Positions 9,826 through 18,213 of a DNA stretch of 34,201 bases are shown piece after piece. The stretch is from Candidatus Levybacteria bacterium RIFCSPHIGHO2_01_FULL_38_26. GTDB taxonomy: Bacteria > Patescibacteriota > Microgenomatia > Levybacterales > UBA12049. Position numbers and translations under genes: made by a program. Below the pieces are notes generated by a model. It was given only the letters and a program-made list of their open reading frames with translations. It was not told the DNA's origin and did no database searches. Within the stretch, counting starts at the first letter, position 1. Every line of letters starts with the position of its first letter. The stretch is taken from positions 1 through 34,201 of the forward strand of contig MFNO01000038.1 of NCBI GenBank assembly GCA_001782075.1, read 5' to 3'.

Positions 9826-10884
9826 TCAGAATTGTTCTAATATCCTCAAATCCGGGTTTGTCAAAAGTCGAAGATCATCCATTTGGTATTTAAGTGTTAC
9901 CAATCTAGATAGACCGATAGCAAAAGCAAAACCGGATAGTTCTTTGGGATTATATCCAGCGGCGCTTAAAACATATGGGTGGATCATTCCTGCTGGCATG
10001 ATTTCGCTCCAACCGCTTTGTTTGCAAAAACTACATCCCTGCCCGTTCGGCAGGCGGGCTTTACCTTTGCACACAGTACATTCAATGTAAGTGTCAACTC
10101 CAGGCTCAACAAAAGGAAAATTGGTGGTTGCAAATTTTAGTTTTGTTCCCTCCCCCATCAGTTTTCGCAGGACATAGTCAATAGTTCCAAAAAGATCGGT
10201 AAGCCTGACTTGTTCGTCTACCAAGAATCCTTCAACTTGCCAGAATTCAAAACTATGTGAGGCATCGACCTGTTCGTAGCGAAAGTTTTTCCCGGGAACG
10301 ATCACTCTTATCGGCGGTTTTATTTTTTCCATTACCCTGCCTTGCATCGCGGAGGTTTGGGTGCGCAGGATTGCTTCTCCCGGCGTTACCTTGCTATTTT
10401 GGGTGTCAAGATAAAGGGTTTGCTGGGTGTCTCGGGCTGGGTGGTGTTTTGGAATATTTAGAGCTTCGAAGTTGTAATAATCTGTCTCAATCTCTGGTCC
10501 ATCCGCAGTCTGAAATCCTATGCTTTTAAAAACGTCTACGACTTCGTATATAACTTGAGTCATTGGATGGAGATGTCCAATTTTGGGCTGAATGCCCGGG
10601 GCTGTTGTGTCTATTTGTTCTTTCTTTGTTTCAGATTCAAACTTTTTGATTATTAATTTTTGATTTTCTAAAGTTTGCTCAATTGCTTTTTTGACTTCGT
10701 TGGCAAGGACTCCTATCTCTGGTCGTCTTTCTTTTGGAAGTTTTGCGATCTCTTTAATTGCCAGTGTTAGCTGTCCGTTTCTTCCCAGGAATTGAAGCTT
10801 AATTTCCTCGAGGGTTTTTTTGTCAGATGTATCGAGGATTATAGAAAGGGCAGAGTTTTTAATTGCTATGAGTTTTTCTTCCAC
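9826..10884 (-). CDS. pheS: Phenylalanyl-tRNA synthetase alpha subunit
   Basis: [38 protein letters not shown]; class II aaRS core. Confidence 0.96.
   Translation of the reverse strand: MEEKLIAIKNSALSIILDTSDKKTLEEIKLQFLGRNGQLTLAIKEIAKLPKERRPEIGVLANEVKKAIEQTLENQKLIIKKFESETKKEQIDTTAPGIQPKIGHLHPMTQVIYEVVDVFKSIGFQTADGPEIETDYYNFEALNIPKHHPARDTQQTLYLDTQNSKVTPGEAILRTQTSAMQGRVMEKIKPPIRVIVPGKNFRYEQVDASHSFEFWQVEGFLVDEQVRLTDLFGTIDYVLRKLMGEGTKLKFATTNFPFVEPGVDTYIECTVCKGKARLPNGQGCSFCKQSGWSEIMPAGMIHPYVLSAAGYNPKELSGFAFAIGLSRLVTLKYQMDDLRLLTNPDLRILEQF
10038..10059. repeat. GC-rich palindromic insert in pheS (ARLPNGQ)
   Basis: CCTGCC-CGTTC-GGCAGG stem followed by CGGGC. Confidence 0.65.
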
Positions 10885-10905
10885 TAGAATTAGAATAGCA
10901 CAAAG

Positions 10906-11262
10906 TTAGTTATTTTTCACTTTAACTTCATCAACGATATGTTTGAATGTGGAGGGGTCATTTGTAACAAGATCGCTTAGTATTTTTCGATCAAGTTCTA
11001 TATTTGCCTTTTTAAGAAGATTCATGAAAATGCTATATGATAGACCTTCCTGTTTTACTGCTTCGCTTATTCTGGTTATCCATAAACTTCTAAAATCTCT
11101 TTTTCGAAGTTTTCTGCCATGATACGCATATTGACCGGCGTGAAGAACTGCCTCTTTTGCTTTTCTGACAGATCTGCTTTTTAGGGCCAAATAGCCTTTT
11201 GCGAGCTTTAATACTTTTTTGTGTTTTCTGCGGGACACGACCCCACGTTTAATACGACTCAT
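10906..11262 (-). CDS. rplT: 50S ribosomal protein L20
   Basis: MSRIKRGVVSRRKHKKVLKLAKGYLALKSRSVRKAKEAV. Confidence 0.96.
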   Translation of the reverse strand: MSRIKRGVVSRRKHKKVLKLAKGYLALKSRSVRKAKEAVLHAGQYAYHGRKLRKRDFRSLWITRISEAVKQEGLSYSIFMNLLKKANIELDRKILSDLVTNDPSTFKHIVDEVKVKNN

Positions 11263-11453
11263 GCTGCTCCCATCATTTGCCTAACTTTTCTCGCGAATTT
11301 ACCCTTTAAAAGTCCTGGCTCCGCGTGTCGTCTCTGCCTGCTTTTGGATTTTTTTGTTTTTAGATGACGACCGTACTGATGAGTGAAAAGAACTTTTCCA
11401 GTTTTAGTTACTTTGAACCTCTTGGCGACTGATTTCTTGATTTTTTTCTTCAT
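11259..11453 (-). CDS. rpmI: 50S ribosomal protein L35
   Basis: KKSVAKRFKVTKTGKVL; gene order infC-rpmI-rplT. Confidence 0.92.
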   Translation of the reverse strand: MKKKIKKSVAKRFKVTKTGKVLFTHQYGRHLKTKKSKSRQRRHAEPGLLKGKFARKVRQMMGAA

Positions 11454-12018
11454 ATGTTGATTTGGGCGGGTTTTTGGCTGTTTTTTCCGGCGTCAAAAGA
11501 GCGATAAGCTGTCTTCCTTCAAGGTGAGCATCCCGTTCAACCTTCGAAATTTTACCTAGAGAATTTATGACCTTTCGGATTATCTCGTGTCCGAATTCAG
11601 GGTGGGTAATTTGTCTTCCTGCAAATTTTACAACCAACCTTACTTTATCATTGTCGTTTAGAAAGCTCTCCGCGCGTCTAATCATAACCTGCAGGTCATG
11701 ATTATTCATAAAAGGTCCCAACCTAACCTCTTTTGTTTCTGAAATTTTACTTTTTCTTTTTTCCTCCTTCTTTTTCTTTTTCTCCTGATACAAAAATTTC
11801 TTAAAATCTATTATTTTTGCTACCGGCGGGATAGCCTTTGGCGCGACCTCTACCAGATCCAATCCTTCTTCTCTTGCCTTTTTTAGAGCTTCAAATTTAG
11901 GCAGAATTCCGATTTGCTTACCAAAGCTGTCCAGAACACGAAGGGTCAACGCATAAATACGCTCATTAACTCTATAATACTTTTTGCTTTCTTGTTTTCT
12001 TTTAAATCTTCTTATCAA
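11404..12018 (-). CDS. infC: Translation initiation factor IF-3 (TTG start inferred; no in-frame ATG)
   Basis: YRVNERI, GLDLVEVAPKAIPPVAKIIDFKKFLYQ, KEVRLGPFMNNHDL. Confidence 0.94.
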   Translation of the reverse strand: MIRRFKRKQESKKYYRVNERIYALTLRVLDSFGKQIGILPKFEALKKAREEGLDLVEVAPKAIPPVAKIIDFKKFLYQEKKKKKEEKRKSKISETKEVRLGPFMNNHDLQVMIRRAESFLNDNDKVRLVVKFAGRQITHPEFGHEIIRKVINSLGKISKVERDAHLEGRQLIALLTPEKTAKNPPKSTYEEKNQEISRQEVQSN

Positions 12019-13288
12019 TTTCTTCTTTTAATTTATTTACAAAGGCAGAAAACTTCATCTGCCCGAGATCTTTCCCCCCTCGTGCTCTAACCGATATTAT
12101 ACTTTCCTCGGAACTTTTAACTTCCTTGTCTCCTATTATACCTATGTAGGGCACTTTTTGTAAAGTGGCATCTCTAATTTTGCTTCCAAGAGTTTCATTT
12201 CGATCATCAAGACTTGTCCTTATGTTTTCCTGTTCAATTAACATTTTAATTTTTCTAGCCTGTTCTGCATGACGATCGGCAATAGGGATTATGGTTGCTT
12301 GTATTGGCGATAACCACAATGGAAATGATCCTTGGTAGTGCTCTGTGAGAATTCCTATGAAGCGTTCAAATGATCCAAATATTGCCCTGTGGATCATTAC
12401 CGGACGCTTTTCTTGCCCTTCGTCGTCGATATAAACAAGCCTGAATGCTTCGGGTTGATGAAAGTCCAGTTGTACGGTTGCAAGCTGCCATTCACGGTCC
12501 AGAGAATCCTTGATATGGACGTCAATTTTCGGACCGTAAAAAGCACCATCTCCTGTTTTATCCCCGGCCTTAATCTCCTTCTTTTTAAGTACTCCAGCAA
12601 GGTCTTTTTCTGCCTTATTCCACATTTCATCTGTTCCTGCCCTTGAATCCGGTCTTGTCGCAAATCTGAATTCATATTCAAATCCGAATTTTTTATAAAA
12701 ATCTATCATCATATCAAGTATGTCTGAAACTTCATCAAATATCTGATCCTCTGTAGCGTAGATATGTGCGTCATCCATTGTTAGTTGTCTTACTCTTAAA
12801 AGGCCGTTGACCTCACCTGATTTTTCGCGCCTGTGTAATCTTCCTATCTCGGAAAACCTTAATGGGAGTTCTTTATAGCTCCTTGTTCTAAATCTATAAA
12901 TAATTGTTGACTCTGGACAATTCATGGGTTTTATGGTGTAGCTTACCAGTTTTGTATCATCTGCCTCATCAGATAAAATAAGATTGTACATATTATGCTC
13001 ACCAAATTTTGACCAATGACCTGACTCTTTAAAAAGTTGGGACTTTACCATTATTGGCGTTGAGGTTTCAAGGAATCCTGCTTTTTCGGTGAGTTCTCGA
13101 ATGTACTTTTCGAGCTCTTTAAAAATTATCATTCCTTTAGGAAGCCAAAAAGGTGCACCGGGGGCGATATCGTTTGTAAAAAATAATTCCAACGCTTGTC
13201 CTATTTGTTTATGATCTTTATTTTTTGGTTTGTCCATCAAGATTATTTTATCAGGTAGGAGTGATTTTGTAAAAGGGGAGATAGGCAT
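12002..13288 (-). CDS. thrS: Threonyl-tRNA synthetase, catalytic + anticodon-binding core only
   Basis: MNCPESTIIYR, class II motifs, anticodon-binding C-terminus; lacks TGS and N2 editing domains. Confidence 0.94.
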   Translation of the reverse strand: MPISPFTKSLLPDKIILMDKPKNKDHKQIGQALELFFTNDIAPGAPFWLPKGMIIFKELEKYIRELTEKAGFLETSTPIMVKSQLFKESGHWSKFGEHNMYNLILSDEADDTKLVSYTIKPMNCPESTIIYRFRTRSYKELPLRFSEIGRLHRREKSGEVNGLLRVRQLTMDDAHIYATEDQIFDEVSDILDMMIDFYKKFGFEYEFRFATRPDSRAGTDEMWNKAEKDLAGVLKKKEIKAGDKTGDGAFYGPKIDVHIKDSLDREWQLATVQLDFHQPEAFRLVYIDDEGQEKRPVMIHRAIFGSFERFIGILTEHYQGSFPLWLSPIQATIIPIADRHAEQARKIKMLIEQENIRTSLDDRNETLGSKIRDATLQKVPYIGIIGDKEVKSSEESIISVRARGGKDLGQMKFSAFVNKLKEEIDKKI

Positions 13289-13372
13289 TGTTATGTTAGT
13301 TCAAGTTTGATAAATCGCATTTCGTGATTCTCGGTTTTTTTATTTAATTTAGCTTGTTATTTTTGTAATTAG

Positions 13373-13585
13373 TCAACGGGTAGAATTTTGTTCGACAAAT
13401 TCAGATATTCTTAAAACAAAATCTCCAATTACTGGGACGAAGTCCAGTTTTGATATAACAAATCCCAAAATATAAAGAATAATAGATGCGCCAAGAGTAG
13501 CTCCAATCCCCCAGGCTATTCCGCCAAGTAGATTATTGAAAAATACTTTTTTCTTACCAAGGTGAACTTGTTCGTAATTTTCCAT
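13373..13585 (-). CDS. Small membrane protein, DUF5665-like
   Basis: MENYEQVHLGKKKVFFNNLLGGIAWGIGATLGASIILYILGFV; resemblance recalled, not searched. Confidence 0.6.
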   Translation of the reverse strand: MENYEQVHLGKKKVFFNNLLGGIAWGIGATLGASIILYILGFVISKLDFVPVIGDFVLRISEFVEQNSTR

Positions 13586-13628
13586 ACAGGTTTATTCATT
13601 AAGCTTACCACATTCTTGTATGTTTTTT

Positions 13629-14429
13629 TCAAGACCAAATTTCATTAGCAAGGCACTTTACTGATCCGCCTGCTTTGATAAATTCACTCATATCGAGTGT
13701 TATTGTTTTGAGTCCGTCTTTTGAGACCCTTTCTGTAAATTGATTGGCGTTTTTGTTGGTAATAACTGTTTGCTCAAAGATTAGGGAATTTAAAGCAAAC
13801 GATAGCGCTTCTTCATCGGATATTGCAACCGCTTTTTTAAAATGTGATTTAATTGCATCTGCTGATTCTTTATCGAATGTTTTTTCATAAAAATAAATCA
13901 AATTTTTGTTTATCGGAAGACAACAAATATCCAGATGATAAAACCGCTCATCAACAAGACGCAGAGGAATTACTTTTTTATCGGGAAATGCCGCGGCAAT
14001 TATTTTTGCGGACTCTTTATCAGATCTGAATCCGTATCCCTGAAGAATCATGTCACCCGTCAGAAGGGTGTCCCCTTCTCCTTCATATTTAATTGGGTTA
14101 GGATCAATCACTTCGTATCCGTGATAATCGAGCCATTTTTTGTAAAATTTTGTTTCCCCCTGGCGTTCTTTGTATCTGAATCGTGCAAGGACTGCTTTTT
14201 TGCCAATTGAGAAAAACCCGTTCGCGGCAAAGACCATGTCGGGTTGGTTAGGTGCGGGATTAATAAAATTAACAGAAGATGAAAGATTATTGCAAGCATC
14301 AACCAAGCTCTGCCATTGTTTTTGCGCAAGACTAGATTTTACTGGAACAGCGGGGTTCATCCATGGGTTAATTTTGTATTTTACTGAAAAATAGGCGGGC
14401 GGGCATAGTAACAGGGAGCGTTTCTTCAT
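13629..14429 (-). CDS. Amidinotransferase/DDAH-like hydrolase
   Basis: LLCPPAYFSVKYKINPWM, YEGEGDTLL, HLDICCLPI, AGGSVKCLANEIW with C-terminal Cys. Confidence 0.8.
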   Translation of the reverse strand: MKKRSLLLCPPAYFSVKYKINPWMNPAVPVKSSLAQKQWQSLVDACNNLSSSVNFINPAPNQPDMVFAANGFFSIGKKAVLARFRYKERQGETKFYKKWLDYHGYEVIDPNPIKYEGEGDTLLTGDMILQGYGFRSDKESAKIIAAAFPDKKVIPLRLVDERFYHLDICCLPINKNLIYFYEKTFDKESADAIKSHFKKAVAISDEEALSFALNSLIFEQTVITNKNANQFTERVSKDGLKTITLDMSEFIKAGGSVKCLANEIWS

Positions 14430-15401
14430 CTAGTATCCTCTTTTTTTATCAACAAGATTTGGGAGGGGTTTACCTTTGAGATATGCTTTTAGATTCAAGC
14501 AAAAAATATCAATAGCTCTATCCATATATTTTTCCGACCAACCCGAATGGTGAGGTGTGATTACTACATTTTCCATCTCCCACAACTTGCTATTTTTTGG
14601 CAGGGGTTCTTCTTCTGTAACATCCAATCCGGCACCGCCAATGATTTTTTTATCCAAAGCTTCTAATAGATCCATTTCATTTATTAATCCTCCCCTACCT
14701 ATATTTATGATTACCGCGGATTTTTTCATTAGCTTAAATTTTTTCTTGTCAAAAATATGGTGAGTTTTTTCGGTGTGAGGAAGGCAGAGGATGACAAAAT
14801 CAGCTTTTGGAAGAATTTTATCCATTTGATCTGCCGAGTAAACTTTGGATATAAAATCAGGTTTATTTTTTACATTTTGCTTGATAGCAATTACATAAGC
14901 CCCAAGATAGTTTGATAGTCTCGCGACTTCTGTGCCGATATGACCAAGCCCAACTACTAGTACAGTTTTTTCTCTAAGCTCAGTTATTTTTTTATCTTTT
15001 TTCCAGATTTTTTTCTCCTGTTGTTTAAATGTTTCATAGAACCTTCTTGTAAAAATAAGCATAAATCCAAGAACATGTTCGGCAATAGGTATCGCGTGAA
15101 TCCCTGAGACATTGGTTACTATAACATCAGATTCTTTGACTTCTTGGGTTAAGACCTTCTCAACACCGGCAGAAAACGACTGAATCCATTTGAGTTTTTT
15201 TGCTTTCTTGATTGAAGGTATAGATCCGGGCGCGCCAGCGATTATCTCAGCGTCTATAAGTTTTTTTTCAATTTCGTTTTTGTTTGAAGAAGAAACTTCG
15301 TTCACCTGAATGTCTTTTGAAAGAGATTTAATTTTCTCTACATGTTTTTTGTTAGTGGTAAGTGGAGTTGCGTCTTCTGTTTTAATCAAAAGTATTCTCA
15401 T
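14430..15401 (-). CDS. D-2-hydroxyacid dehydrogenase family protein
   Basis: VLVVGLGHIGTEVARL Rossmann motif, INIGRGGLINEMDLLEAL, ITPHHSGWS. Confidence 0.9.
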   Translation of the reverse strand: MRILLIKTEDATPLTTNKKHVEKIKSLSKDIQVNEVSSSNKNEIEKKLIDAEIIAGAPGSIPSIKKAKKLKWIQSFSAGVEKVLTQEVKESDVIVTNVSGIHAIPIAEHVLGFMLIFTRRFYETFKQQEKKIWKKDKKITELREKTVLVVGLGHIGTEVARLSNYLGAYVIAIKQNVKNKPDFISKVYSADQMDKILPKADFVILCLPHTEKTHHIFDKKKFKLMKKSAVIINIGRGGLINEMDLLEALDKKIIGGAGLDVTEEEPLPKNSKLWEMENVVITPHHSGWSEKYMDRAIDIFCLNLKAYLKGKPLPNLVDKKRGY

Positions 15402-15976
15402 AACCCAAGCTCCTTGCTAATTGATTGCATTGCTTTTAGATTCAGTTCCACAAATTCTTCCAGCGGAATTCCGAGTTTTTCCTCGCACATAAAAATCGGT
15501 TTTCTGTCCGCCCCTTTTGCGAAAGATTTTTCCTTCATTCTTTTGAGAATAAAATGCGGAGACAAGGATGCAAGCTTTTTATCAGGATGAACTAAAGCGC
15601 AGGCAACGATAAGACCTGTTAGCTGATCTGTGCATGTGATTCCCCAGTCCATAAGATTTTCGGGGCTTACTTTCGTATTTTCATAGTTATGAGATTTTAT
15701 AGCGTGAGCGATATCATCAGGGATATTTTTTTCTATCTCAAAGAGCAAAAGTCCGTGTTTTTCCGGATGGCCCTTGCTTAATTCGTAATCAGCATCATGC
15801 AGTAGTCCTGTAATCCCCCAGTTCTCCTCCGAAGCTTTAGCGAAGGAGGATTTTTCTTCAGAATTTAATCTTTTATATAAAGCTTTCATTACAGCTTCAC
15901 AAGCAAGGCAATGCTTGATAAGGTTTGGATTTTTAAGGTATTTAGTTAATATTTTGTAGGCTTCCTCTCTTGTCAT
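15398..15976 (-). CDS. HD domain protein
   Basis: LLHDADYELS...HPEKHG; H...HD pattern; promoter TTGAGA-17-GATAAT just upstream. Confidence 0.8.
   Translation of the reverse strand: MTREEAYKILTKYLKNPNLIKHCLACEAVMKALYKRLNSEEKSSFAKASEENWGITGLLHDADYELSKGHPEKHGLLLFEIEKNIPDDIAHAIKSHNYENTKVSPENLMDWGITCTDQLTGLIVACALVHPDKKLASLSPHFILKRMKEKSFAKGADRKPIFMCEEKLGIPLEEFVELNLKAMQSISKELGL
15825..15850. repeat. Quasi-palindromic element in coding sequence (encodes SSFAKASEE)
   Basis: TCCTCC-GAA-GCTTTAGC-GAA-GGAGGA: outer stem, symmetric GAA/GAA internal loop, inner GCT/AGC stem. Confidence 0.6.
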
Positions 15977-16059
15977 ATTTAAATTATCTCATGTTTACAG
16001 TATGATCTCAACAGATTGTATTTGAAAGTATATTTTGTTAGAATATTTAGAGTAAATTT

Positions 16060-16133
16060 GGGCTCGTAGCTCAGCTGGTTAGAGCGTTACATTGACATTG
16101 TAAAGGTCAGAGGTTCGACTCCTCTCGGGCCCA
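16060..16133 (+). tRNA. tRNA-Val(GAC)
   Basis: Acceptor GGGCTCG/CGGGCCC; anticodon arm TTACA-TTGACAT-TGTAA; T-arm GGTTCGACTCC. Confidence 0.93.
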
Positions 16134-16207
16134 CAATTTAATCAAACCGATAATAAAAAATCTTTAAGTATCTGATGGTATTTTTCTAAATTTGGAATAT
16201 ATACCTA

Positions 16208-16411
16208 CTAAGAGGTATGTTTTACACCATTTACTTGTTGATGTAAAGCTTCAGCTTGACGAAAGTGAGAAATATTCATTTTTCCATCACCTGCAATCTC
16301 TTTGACCATACGTAACCTTTCTTCTATAGCCTTGCGATTCGCAGGGTCAATCGTTCTACACGTTTCGCTTATCAGTTTTCTTAAAGGAACGCTCATTCTT
16401 TCTTTAGACAT
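16208..16411 (-). CDS. Hypothetical protein, 67 aa, in unit with pheA
   Basis: Strong Shine-Dalgarno AAAGGAGGTGACTTTATTATG; directly downstream of pheA. Confidence 0.7.
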   Translation of the reverse strand: MSKERMSVPLRKLISETCRTIDPANRKAIEERLRMVKEIAGDGKMNISHFRQAEALHQQVNGVKHTS

Positions 16412-16453
16412 AATAAAGTCACCTCCTTTAATGGCATAACATACTTCTAAAAA

Positions 16454-17419
16454 TTAATTACCATTTATTGCTCCTGGTTCCACTGTTCCTTCGGGTAATT
16501 CTGCTCTTTTATAAGATCCAATTATTTTACTCGGAGCATTGTATTTTTTTGGGTCCTTAAGCGTTTCTAAAGCATCTATTACAGATGTATCTTTTCGGTG
16601 GCCATTAAAAGACATCAGGAAAAAGAATTCTCCCATACGATTTGACGTAGGATATGAGCGAATATTCGTAAGGTTGATGTTGTTGCCAGCCAAGACGGTA
16701 AGACAATCTTTTAACATCCCTACGCGATTTTCTTGAGGATAAATTATTGCTGTCGTGATGTCATCTCCGGTCGGTTCTGTTTCCCCTCTCCCAATTAGAT
16801 AAAAACGCGTAGCGTTATAAGGATTGTCTCCTATATTTTCGGCGAGGATTGGCATTTTGTGAATTAAAGCAACTCTTCTGCTGGCAATTGCTGCTGCATT
16901 TGACATGTCTTTAATTTCTTGAACAGCCTTAGCTGTGCTTGTTGTTTCTTGCAATACTGCTTTTGGATAATTTAGTGCAATAAATTTCTTCGATTGACCG
17001 AGTGCTTGCTCGTGAGATAAAATTGTAATTATCTCCTCATTCGTTCTTCCTATCAACATATGCCGAATGGGTACAATAGCTTCGGCAAGTATAGAGGTGT
17101 TTTTGGTTTGAACTAATTTTTTCCAAACATCTACAACGTCTCCCTCAATTAAGTTCTCAACCGGTATAACCCCGATGTCGTATTCTCCTTTATCTACCTT
17201 TTCCACAACTTCCGTATTTTTTTGAAGAAAATCTTTTTGCATTCTGTGCTGCTCGTTACCGGTTAGTAAAACTTCTCTGGCTTCTTCCGTATAAGTTCCT
17301 TCAGGTCCCAAACAGGCTACTTTTGAAGATAGTCTTCCCGGATAAAGTTCTACCTTAACAAGCGATCCGCTGACCTCAAGCCCTACCATTTTATTATTGG
17401 CATGTAATTGCTCAGTCAT
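16454..17419 (-). CDS. pheA: Prephenate dehydratase with ACT domain
   Basis: VACLGPEGTYTEEA, GVIPVENLIEG, ATRFYLIGRGE, ACT segment NINLTNIRSYPTSNRMGEFFFLMSFNGH. Confidence 0.92.
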   Translation of the reverse strand: MTEQLHANNKMVGLEVSGSLVKVELYPGRLSSKVACLGPEGTYTEEAREVLLTGNEQHRMQKDFLQKNTEVVEKVDKGEYDIGVIPVENLIEGDVVDVWKKLVQTKNTSILAEAIVPIRHMLIGRTNEEIITILSHEQALGQSKKFIALNYPKAVLQETTSTAKAVQEIKDMSNAAAIASRRVALIHKMPILAENIGDNPYNATRFYLIGRGETEPTGDDITTAIIYPQENRVGMLKDCLTVLAGNNINLTNIRSYPTSNRMGEFFFLMSFNGHRKDTSVIDALETLKDPKKYNAPSKIIGSYKRAELPEGTVEPGAINGN

Positions 17420-17449
17420 ATTTTTCCAATCGCGTGTAACGCGACCAAC

Positions 17450-17493
17450 AAAAAAACCTCCGCTTAATTCCTGCTTTTGCAGGTATCGGAGGT
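17450..17493 (-). terminator. Leader (attenuator) terminator of pheA, regions 3:4
   Basis: Minus strand ACCTCCG-ATA-CCTGC-AAAA-GCAGG-AATTAAG-CGGAGGT then TTTTTTT. Confidence 0.85.
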
Positions 17494-17533
17494 CGTTTCT
17501 AGTTAGATTTTTTTTACAAAAACCAACCTCCGC

Positions 17534-17581
17534 TTAAGCGAAGGTAAAGAAAAACAAAAATGTCTTTCCTGATTTCTGCAT
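17534..17581 (-). CDS. pheL: Phe-rich leader peptide MQKSGKTFLFFFTFA (PheL-like)
   Basis: ATG CAG AAA TCA GGA AAG ACA TTT TTG TTT TTC TTT ACC TTC GCT TAA; 5 Phe of 15 residues; stop lies in loop of hairpin 1:2. Confidence 0.85.
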   Translation of the reverse strand: MQKSGKTFLFFFTFA

Positions 17582-17590
17582 ATTGAAATA

Positions 17591-17620
17591 ATTATAGCAA
17601 AGATTAGTTTTCTATGTCAA
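17591..17620 (-). promoter_or_regulatory. Sigma70-type promoter of pheL-pheA
   Basis: TTGACA (17615-17620), 18 nt spacer, TATAAT (17591-17596). Confidence 0.9.
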
Positions 17621-17654
17621 CTATCAAACTTGTTTTATGTTTTTAGATTTAAAT

Positions 17655-18068
17655 TTAATCCTGTTTTATTTTTGACCTAAGCGGTTTATAGCCTGCCATT
17701 TGAGTTACTTCATTTAACTCATTCACAAGTGGAGCATGAAGCGCATTGAATTCTGCTCTGGAAATTAGTTTATTTTTTCTTTGCTGGGATAAATCTGCTA
17801 GAATTTGGTTTAGTTCTGCAAGCCTTGTTGTTTCTGGACTTTTTACTTTTTGAGATTGTTTTACTGGCGTGTTAGGCTCAGTGGTTTGTTGGACGAGCGG
17901 AGAGACATATAAAATATGCGAGCGAGGACGATTCTGCTTTAGTATAGATTCTTTTGTTGATAATCCAGATTTTGTTTTTGTCCATCTATCAACATTTTGG
18001 ATAGCTTTATCTGCTGTATTATCTGGAAATGTTTTATTAGACAAAAGTATTTCAGCTCGGTTTCTCAT
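17655..18068 (-). CDS. Hypothetical protein under Ile-rich leader control
   Basis: MRNRAEILLSNKTFPDNTADKAIQNVDRW...; ATG at 18068 preferred over TTG at 18086. Confidence 0.7.
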   Translation of the reverse strand: MRNRAEILLSNKTFPDNTADKAIQNVDRWTKTKSGLSTKESILKQNRPRSHILYVSPLVQQTTEPNTPVKQSQKVKSPETTRLAELNQILADLSQQRKNKLISRAEFNALHAPLVNELNEVTQMAGYKPLRSKIKQD

Positions 18069-18084
18069 AATATTAATTTTCCAC

Positions 18085-18108
18085 AAAAAAACCTCCCGTT
18101 TGGGAGGC
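18085..18108 (-). terminator. Leader terminator, regions 3:4
   Basis: Minus strand GCCTCCC-AAAC-GGGAGGT then T-run. Confidence 0.85.
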
Positions 18109-18137
18109 TTGCGCTTTTTGCGTTTAGAATTTTCTAA

Positions 18138-18206
18138 CTACGCAAAATAACCTCCCTTTGGAGAGGTAATAATAATGCTAATAATTGAGAGTGTTTTCAA
18201 TTTCAT
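18138..18206 (-). CDS. Ile-rich leader peptide MKLKTLSIISIIITSPKGGYFA
   Basis: ATG AAA TTG AAA ACA CTC TCA ATT ATT AGC ATT ATT ATT ACC TCT CCA AAG GGA GGT TAT TTT GCG TAG. Confidence 0.72.
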   Translation of the reverse strand: MKLKTLSIISIIITSPKGGYFA

Positions 18207-18213
18207 TAATTGT

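Noticed and set aside
13289-13372. Short ORF MRFIKLELT upstream of thrS as a possible Thr leader
   Set aside because: Only one Thr codon, no terminator/antiterminator pairing seen.
17417-17620. T-box riboswitch for the pheA leader
   Set aside because: Leader is too short and I saw no specifier-loop/AGGGUGGNACCGCG-like T-box; the leader peptide model explains the sequence better.
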